Shown: piece by piece, positions 8,501 to 13,899 of the stretch
How positions within the stretch are numbered: the first letter of the stretch is position 1
Layout of the letters: every line of letters starts with the position of its first letter
Assembly: GCA_011800805.1 (NCBI GenBank)
Contig: MPNW01000667.1
Coordinates: 23,363 to 37,261, forward strand
Direction of reading: 5' to 3'
Source of the DNA: Hirudo medicinalis
Taxonomy: Eukaryota; Annelida; Clitellata; Hirudinida; Hirudinidae
DNA: 13,899 nt
Translations under genes and position numbers: made by a program
The notes under the pieces: generated by a model
Seen by the model: the letters and a program-made list of their open reading frames with translations, nothing else
The model's database searches: none
Told to the model about the DNA's origin: nothing

Positions 8501-11500
8501 TAATAATAACAATAATAATAATAATAATAATTTAAACACATCCAACAATAACATGAATTGTGAATCAATGAAAGACTTCATCAAAACCCAGACACAACAT
8601 TGTAATCAATGTCATCAATGTTGATAGATGACATTAGTGTGAATTATGCTTAATAACAATTAAGTAATTAACAACAATAATAACTCAAAACATGTAGCCT
8701 ACCATTTACCTGGCCTAACAAGTAAGTAGTTAACTAGGGTTGTTAATATCGCAGTATTGGCAATACTTTTTTAATATCAATATTCGTATTTTTCCTCAAA
8801 TTTCTTTGAGGCATTTTCCAATAAGAGACAAATAATAGATGTTGTTGTTAGCATGGAAGAGATGGATAGATAATTGGCTGACGTAACTTCAGAGTTATCG
8901 CACCCACATAAAAAAAAGTTATACATGGCCCCCAACATTGGATTGCTACCACAACAGTGGAGAGATTATTCTCACTGGGTGGCATGATATTTTCAGCACT
9001 ACGCTCAAACACGACGAGCAAACAATTTGAAATGTTGCTGTTTCTGCGTCCAGAAAAATGGTAAGCATGGTGATCATTTTTTCATAGTTTTGTGTTTCAA
9101 TAAAATTATTTTGATTTTATCGAATATTGTTCAAGCTGTTAATATTTCAAAATGTATAGTAATCAGTATTGACAGAAAGTATTGGTATAGCCAATATGTC
9201 TAAAACAAAATGTTGGTACTGGTATTGCCAATACTTTAGCAGAATATTGCTAACAACCCTGGTAGTTAATAATCATAGCAGTTAATGAGGTTAATAAGTA
9301 CATCATAATGATAACACCTGTTGCTTACTCAAAACAACAAAGCAGCCAATCATTTACCTGCCCATCTCTTCCAACCTTGACAGGTTTACTCATGTTCCAG
9401 GGGTTCTTCAGGTGCATCGTCTCATGGAACTCAAGTTCTCTCCTGCCAAGTAAATTTTAACTGGCTAATTCATTTAATTAGTGAATAAATCATATTAATA
9501 ATTATTCATATTATAATAAATATTATTAATAATTTATTCATAGTTAATATTAATTACAGCTTAAACAAATAATTTAATAAGTGCAAATAGTTTTAGATGC
9601 AAACACCTTCAAAAAGCAAATAAAAAGTGAAGTATTTCATGAGTGATAACAATAACAATAGCAAAAATGATGAGGATTATATTAAAATATTCTACTCCTC
9701 CAAACTTAATTTGTTATTAATATCATTATTATTATTATTATTAATATTAATCCTGTTCAGTAATATATTCGATCCATCTGAAATGCAAGCAATTATTGAA
9801 TCCAACCTGCAAATCCAGTCCAACTTGAAGACGGAGTTGAAGACCTTGGCTTCGAGTCCGGGTGGAAGAACCCACCTGACCGGAGGGTGCTCCCTGTCGG
9901 ATTCAGAGGCGAGTCGAGCATATCCTGCGATTGTGTAATGATGATAATTACTTCTTTATGCTAATTTAATTTACATCCTGATTTAATTACATCATTCTGA
10001 TTTTTATTAAAATACATATGCGATCACAATTCCGGCCACCTCGGCAGTCTCGTGCTGTCGGCATCCGGCATCACTTCGCTCCTAAGCATAAGCTAGTAAG
10101 AGCCCTACGGCATAATTATGATGTCGTTATATTGTAATTAACTCTCATCATCATTGCCACCACTGTCGCCGATGATCGATGTCGTTTGCCGTTACGAGCC
10201 AAACGATGTTTTTAATGTCACGCTACTCACCCTGAAACTTTCCACTCTCTTGAACCGAGAAGACGAGGATCACGTTGGCACATTGCTGAAACAAAACAAG
10301 TTATAAATCATTCTTACATGCTTATTACAACAGGCATTATAATTTATTCTAAATTAATTGATTAATAAATAGATCACCAAGTCTGATTGAACTGAATAGT
10401 TTTTTAATTAGTTGCCAACCCACCCTGAATGCCTGGTTGAGTCTGGCCTCATTCTGTGGTGGTGTGGACCAAATGCCCTTGGCCTTGGCCAGTGAAACAT
10501 TTTCGAAGTTGTTGCTTTTGATGAGGAAGAAGCGAGCCGACCTGAAGATGTACTTGAGACGAGACTCGCGATCTGTTTTTTTTTAAAGTCCATTCGAGGA
10601 GTTAGTTTAAGTTAAGTGGTTAATTTAACTTTCGAGTTAACTTTTGTCTTAACAACTTCCAATAAATGAATACACATAATTGGTAACGACAACGGTTAAG
10701 GAAAATAAGCACAATAACAAAGTTGGATCAAAAGTTGCAAGAATTGTTGGCATCGAGTGTAGCCTTGAAATGGTCATGTTTCTAGTTGTAAGAGTGACCA
10801 ATTGTGACTGGTAAATCATTTAATTGTCTCGTGACATTAATATAACAATCACATTTAAATTTGACATTCGCGTAAGTACAAATACGTTCCATTCATAATA
10901 AGAGCTCTTGTAGTCATATTCCAATCTTTTGTAATTTTTTTTCACCAATGCACAGCAATACCACAACAAATGCTAACGTCATCATTCCAACCTTTCTCAA
11001 CTGTCACGTCGGTCTTCACCTTTTTTGGTTCGTCTGAAACGACATTTCATAAAAAAAAGTGTGAAATGAGTGTCGGTTTAAATGTAAGATAAATGGCCTG
11101 ATAAATTGAACTTCAATGTTATTCATGTTTTATGTGTAGATGTGAACAACTCCAATAAGTTGTGGAGGCTTTAACCCTGAATTTATTGTGAGCAGATCAA
11201 GAGGATTAAAGTAAGCCTCGGATGGGCTTAGAATTTCAATAGAGTAATAATTAGGCTTTAAATTACAATAAATAATAATAATAATTACAATGTAGTTGTT
11301 ATTATTGGTACCACAGAAAACTCACTCTCAGGATTGTCTCCTGATTTCTTTTCCTCGTTCGAAGGGTTCTCCCAGGTGATCGGGGAGATCCGTCCGTGCT
11401 TCCTCTTCCTGTTCTCACTTGCACCATCTACATGCAACAGGTTTGTAATAATCAAGATGATGATGATTATTGACAACATGCATGAGAAAATCGTTGCACG

Positions 11501-13058
11501 CACAATTGCAATCATCGACGTGCGGTCGCAATTAAGAACAATCGAGCGGATCGAACGTTTCGCGTACCTCCCGATTCCGACGAACTTTTGTTCGAAGCCT
11601 CTCCGGTTTTTGACTCGCTCCCGCTGTTTACGGGACTTCCCTTTGCGCCTCCTTCCGACCTGCTCTTGGATCCCTGGTCTGAAAGTTCGAACTCGGCCTC
11701 GTTCGCCTTCTCCACTTGAATCTCCAACTCCATTCCCGTGGCATGCTCAGGTGTCCTTGTGCCTGGATCGATAAAGGATGTAAAAAAAAACTTAAAGAGA
11801 AACAAAGATGACATTAGGTTATCACTGTGTTCACAATATCTAATATCTCCAAAATCAATCTAATCCTCAAAAACGTTACCAAGAAACACAACGTCGCTAA
11901 CCTCCAGAAGTGACTTCTTCCTCCTTCTTAGACTCTTCCATCTTTCCTTCTTCGAGATGTTCCTCTGTGAGGCTGTCCTCAATGCTCGGCTGCCAGAGTA
12001 GTTGCTCGAATGTTGCTCCATCCACCCTGTCTGTGCTTTCAGTGACATCAGATGCTCCTGACATTAGCATAATGCATTGCAGCAACATTGCACAAACACC
12101 AGCATTGGTTTTATGGTGTTGTGAATACTAATAAGATTAAGGTGACCATATCAATGAACATGGTAATAGTGTTAATATAAAAACCTTAGGAAAAAATTAT
12201 GGCCAGAAAAATTACAAATTAGAATGCAGTTTCACAATTTATAAATATGTTTCTATGGATTTATTTCAATAAACACACAGTGCTTCCTAAACTGAGTATT
12301 ATTAATATTATTATTACTTTCAATCTCTGAAGCATCCAGGTTTTCCTCAATGTCATGCATTCCATCCATTGTCAGAATCTCATCAAGAAGGTCTGAAGAC
12401 ATTTAAAAATTTTATTAAACATTATTGTGCATGAAATGATCAAATTAAGTAAAGTGAAATTGCTAAGTGCATATGAGACACTTTGCAAAGTCAAGCCAAT
12501 TTGTTTTCACAAGTTTGCCAAGAAATAAATTCATTATGAAAATGTTTTAAGCTTAATAGTGAAAGAAATAATAATTTAAAACATCAATAACAACGCAGGG
12601 GTCCCCAAAACAAAATGCAATTAAAAACTGATAAATTTATTTATTCAGCTTGGCACAAAATCTGGTTCAGTCGAAGCGGTGTTATTAAACTAAGATCACT
12701 AAAACGGAAACATCCACAGAATAAAAAAAAATGACATCATTGGATTGTTTGAATCTGTAATCACTGCATCCTATCTAATGTTCCAATAATGCAAATTACT
12801 CCAATATGCAACGGTAATTGAATCTACATTTCCCAGGTAACTAACGTATTTCGTATGAAAAATGCCTTATACAATGTCGTCAAAAATAATAATAATATTA
12901 TTATTAAAGATAATCCACGACGACAAACGTTTATTTGTGGCTTCTCATAATAGCAAACTTTCATAGATGTTATCGACCGCCAACACAATTTACCCACTCT
13001 AAATTAATTAAAAATACGGATCAATAGAAGACAAACCTTCAGTGACATTATCCGACAT
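5581..13058 (-). CDS. YTHDC1: YTH domain-containing protein 1 (YTHDC1) homologue, nuclear m6A reader, complete
   Basis: YTHDC1 binds N6-methyladenosine in nuclear RNA and influences splicing and export. Sixteen minus-strand coding exons, in transcript order: 13037-13058, 12318-12392, 11902-12057, 11568-11762, 11326-11427, 10992-11033, 10424-10572, 10231-10285, 9807-9924, 9358-9442, 7985-8208, 6757-6824, 6427-6463, 6171-6216, 5785-5865, 5581-5721. All introns are GT...AG, phases agree, and the sum is 1596 nt (531 residues). N-terminal LLDEILT matches human [18 protein letters not shown] matches KRARGISPI and is a likely nuclear localisation signal. The YTH domain covers residues about 202-358 ([52 protein letters not shown]). 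C-terminal [11 protein letters not shown] and SYSDYVREF match human GVRRDVFLNG and SYNDYVREF. The long Arg/Glu/Asp-rich human tail is absent. Least certain are the exon 11 donor and exons 12-13. Confidence 0.92.
5866..6170. other. YTHDC1 intron 14
   Basis: AT-rich intron sequence with nothing recognisable. Confidence 0.6.
6686..6705. repeat. (GAT)n microsatellite in YTHDC1 intron 12
   Basis: Uninterrupted GAT triplets, surrounded by a looser repeat of GATGTTGTTATGGTGATAATGTCA-like pieces over about 6649-6740 (for example gttatggtgataatgtca at 6663 and gtcatggtgataatgtca at 6719). The looser repeat reaches within about 20 bases of the exon 12 donor. Confidence 0.8.
6825..7984. other. YTHDC1 intron 11, with GC-richer unexplained islands
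   Basis: Two segments, about 7170-7420 and 7505-7860, are richer in GC and CpG than the surrounding introns (for example gtaccggtgcggccgacccc around 7340-7360). An inverted repeat TGGTTAA/TTAACCA lies at about 7578-7608. Short open frames occur on both strands without recognisable homology. A (AAT)n tract lies at 7863-7900. The islands may be decayed transposable elements. Confidence 0.4.
7863..7900. repeat. (AAT)n microsatellite in YTHDC1 intron 11
   Basis: AAT triplets interrupted by AAC and AGT. It lies about 85 bases downstream of the exon 11 donor in the transcript. Confidence 0.9.
8431..8532. repeat. Compound (CTA/TTA)n-(AAT)n microsatellite in YTHDC1 intron 10
   Basis: About 100 bases of triplets. 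The left half is CTA, TTA and ATT; the right half is AAT with one AAC. The ATT runs on the left can pair with the AAT runs on the right, so either strand could fold back. Confidence 0.95.
8726..8733. repeat. Left 8-bp target-site duplication of the hAT element
   Basis: GTAGTTAA, repeated exactly at 9262-9269. Survival of both copies argues for a fairly recent insertion. Confidence 0.85.
8734..9261 (+). mobile_element. Internally deleted hAT-family DNA transposon in YTHDC1 intron 10
   Basis: The 528-bp element is flanked by an exact 8-bp duplication GTAGTTAA (8726-8733 and 9262-9269), the hAT target-site length. Its ends are inverted: CTAGGGTTGTTAATATC at the left, and a right end whose complement begins CAGGGTTGTTAGCAATA. 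Both continue to a shared ATTGGCAATAC sub-terminal motif. Inside is the C-terminal remnant of a transposase. The rest of the transposase is missing, so the element is non-autonomous. It lies between YTHDC1 exons 10 and 11. Confidence 0.9.
8942..9064 (+). pseudogene. hAT transposase C-terminal dimerisation domain fragment
   Basis: Open to a TAA at 9062-9064. It reads [20 protein letters not shown], then [20 protein letters not shown]. The pattern [13 protein letters not shown]...RSN...EMLLFL is the hAT family C-terminal dimerisation signature (PATS.ERLFS..G......R..L.....E.LLFL). It lacks the zinc finger and catalytic core, so it cannot encode a working transposase. Confidence 0.88.
9724..9743. 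repeat. (ATT)n short tract in YTHDC1 intron 9
   Basis: Six to seven ATT triplets located between exons 9 and 10. Confidence 0.8.
10992..13058 (-). other. YTHDC1: YTHDC1 exons 1-6: disordered acidic N-terminus and nuclear signal
   Basis: Encodes residues 1-197. The start [15 protein letters not shown] aligns with the human N-terminal LDDILT motif. Exon 3 is rich in Glu and Lys ([17 protein letters not shown]). Exon 4 is rich in Ser and Gly ([20 protein letters not shown]). Exon 5 carries [14 protein letters not shown]. The human Glu run is much longer. Donor phases for exons 1-6 are all 1, so exons 2 to 6 are symmetric and could each be skipped without a frameshift. The exon 3 acceptor has a weak pyrimidine tract. 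Confidence 0.85.
12393..13036. other. YTHDC1 intron 1
   Basis: AT-rich intron of 644 bases with a donor GAAG|gtttgt and an acceptor tcttcag. It holds only small AT repeats, for example the near-palindromic aataataatattattatt at about 12886-12905. Confidence 0.7.
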
Positions 13059-13899
13059 TTTGGAGGTAAAACTAAATCAGAGAATCAAAGGTAAACACAA
13101 CACCGAACCAAATATGTCGGACAACCGCCGTAAAACAAGGAACAAAGATTGTCAATATTACCAGTTCACAAATTTATACATTTTGTTTATAGTGATATTT
13201 TGTTTATTGCAAAAAAATTAGCGCTATAAACATTGCTTACTGAACAATTTGTTTATTGTAACTTGGATATTAGTAAAACGATTGGTTATTAATTAATCAT
13301 ACAAACTTGGAACTCTTTTTGGAATAGACATTAAAATATTGGGTTTTTTTTTGTAGGGTGTCTAACAAAAAAAGATAATTGTCATAACGGAGAAGAAACA
13401 AAACCGATAGGCAATAAAAGGAAAGATGCATCTTTTCTAAAACAAAGGTTTTGAGAACAAAATGAGGTTATCGATTATGGGTAGGGCTAGTATGATCTTT
13501 TCCTTTTAAGAGTTTTAGTTATTAAGAAAGTAATACATAAAGTTTCAGATAAATAGAAGAATTTTGCCATTTTGATATAGGTTGAGCCACAACAACCAGT
13601 CTTCAGTCCTTTTTCGAAACATGCATTAATATAATAATTACGAACACCGGAGGTGGATTTTGCTGAGATTCATAAGATCATGCTTTCGCAGAGTAATACT
13701 TTTGAAATGTAGTGTCGCATGTAATGTTTTATTAAATTTATCTAACTTTGATAACTTTCCTTTAAACAATATAGATTAAATTGAATGTCAGTAGTCAATA
13801 AAAAAATTAAAGCATAATCATTTGTTAACAATTATTAAATATTATTTTTGTTTTTTTAATTGGTTATAAGTATACTTTGTATCAACTTTTTTATCTATT
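13059..13899. other. Upstream flank of YTHDC1; no gene recognised
   Basis: AT-rich DNA that should contain the YTHDC1 5' UTR and promoter. No TATA or CCAAT arrangement stands out. A short plus-strand frame at 13114-13221 starts MSDNRRKTRNK and ends in hydrophobic residues (36 codons with stop). It mirrors the YTHDC1 start on the other strand and is treated as probably non-coding. Confidence 0.4.

Larger units (their letters stand above)
7985..10572 (-). other. YTHDC1: YTHDC1 exons 7-11: YTH m6A-binding domain
   Basis: Residues 198-408. The first two cage tryptophans are present: W232 in KGIWS (human W377) and W283 in VRWVLPPG (human W428). The third cage position, human L439, is F294 here. 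S217-N218 and N222 match human S362-N363 and N367, which contact the RNA base. Exons 7 and 8 join [13 protein letters not shown] against human AFRSARSVILIFS. Exon 11 closes the domain with [10 protein letters not shown], then continues into a Ser/Ala/Pro-rich linker. Its donor TTTAG|gtctga is chosen for phase; AA|gtgcaa slightly downstream also fits phase 2. Confidence 0.9.

Noticed and set aside
8326..8624. Open frames encoding poly-Leu, poly-Ile, poly-Asn or poly-Thr
   Set aside because: Translations of the trinucleotide microsatellite within YTHDC1 intron 10.
9627..9938. Plus-strand open frame over YTHDC1 exon 9
   Set aside because: It is antisense to a clearly homologous YTH-domain exon on the minus strand.
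11334..11774. 146-codon plus-strand open frame
   Set aside because: It lies antisense over YTHDC1 exons 4 and 5, whose splice sites and the conserved [11 protein letters not shown] motif support the minus strand.

Overview
The window is AT-rich, intron-rich eukaryotic nuclear DNA. It has spliceosomal genes with GT...AG introns, many (AAT)n-type microsatellites, a decayed hAT transposon and SINE-like tails. The two recognisable genes are animal proteins, so the source is a metazoan, probably an invertebrate. A lophotrochozoan such as an annelid or leech is my guess, but the sequence does not prove it. A single N inside a perfect duplication marks a draft-assembly join.

Both recognised genes lie on the minus strand. 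(1) 482-1408 holds the first three coding exons of a core-binding factor beta (CBFB) homologue. Its remaining exons would lie beyond the left edge. A candidate promoter with CCAAT and E2F-like motifs sits at about 1600-1850. (2) 5581-13058 holds a complete YTHDC1 homologue, the nuclear m6A reader. I rebuilt it by hand as 16 coding exons totalling 1596 nt (531 residues plus stop). All splice phases agree, and human YTHDC1 landmarks match from the N-terminal acidic motif through the YTH domain to a Pro/Tyr-rich tail.

Between the genes (about 1.9-5.5 kb) I see no convincing gene. This stretch holds microsatellites, two SINE-like 3' tails near 4.06 and 4.17 kb, one orphan exon-like segment at 2965-3027 and the assembly duplication at 4785-5039. 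Inside YTHDC1, intron 10 carries a 528-bp deleted hAT element with an exact 8-bp target-site duplication, plus a long trinucleotide tract. Intron 11 carries GC-richer islands of unknown origin.

The two genes need not work together. YTHDC1 reads m6A on nuclear RNA and affects splicing and export. CBFB is the non-DNA-binding partner of RUNX transcription factors. The most interesting points are a Leu-to-Phe change at the third m6A-cage position of YTHDC1, loss of its long Arg-rich C-terminal tail, an altered RUNX-contact segment in CBFB, and a CBFB 3' splice site that is also a perfect 5' splice site (recursive-splicing architecture). I did not identify a wholly new system.
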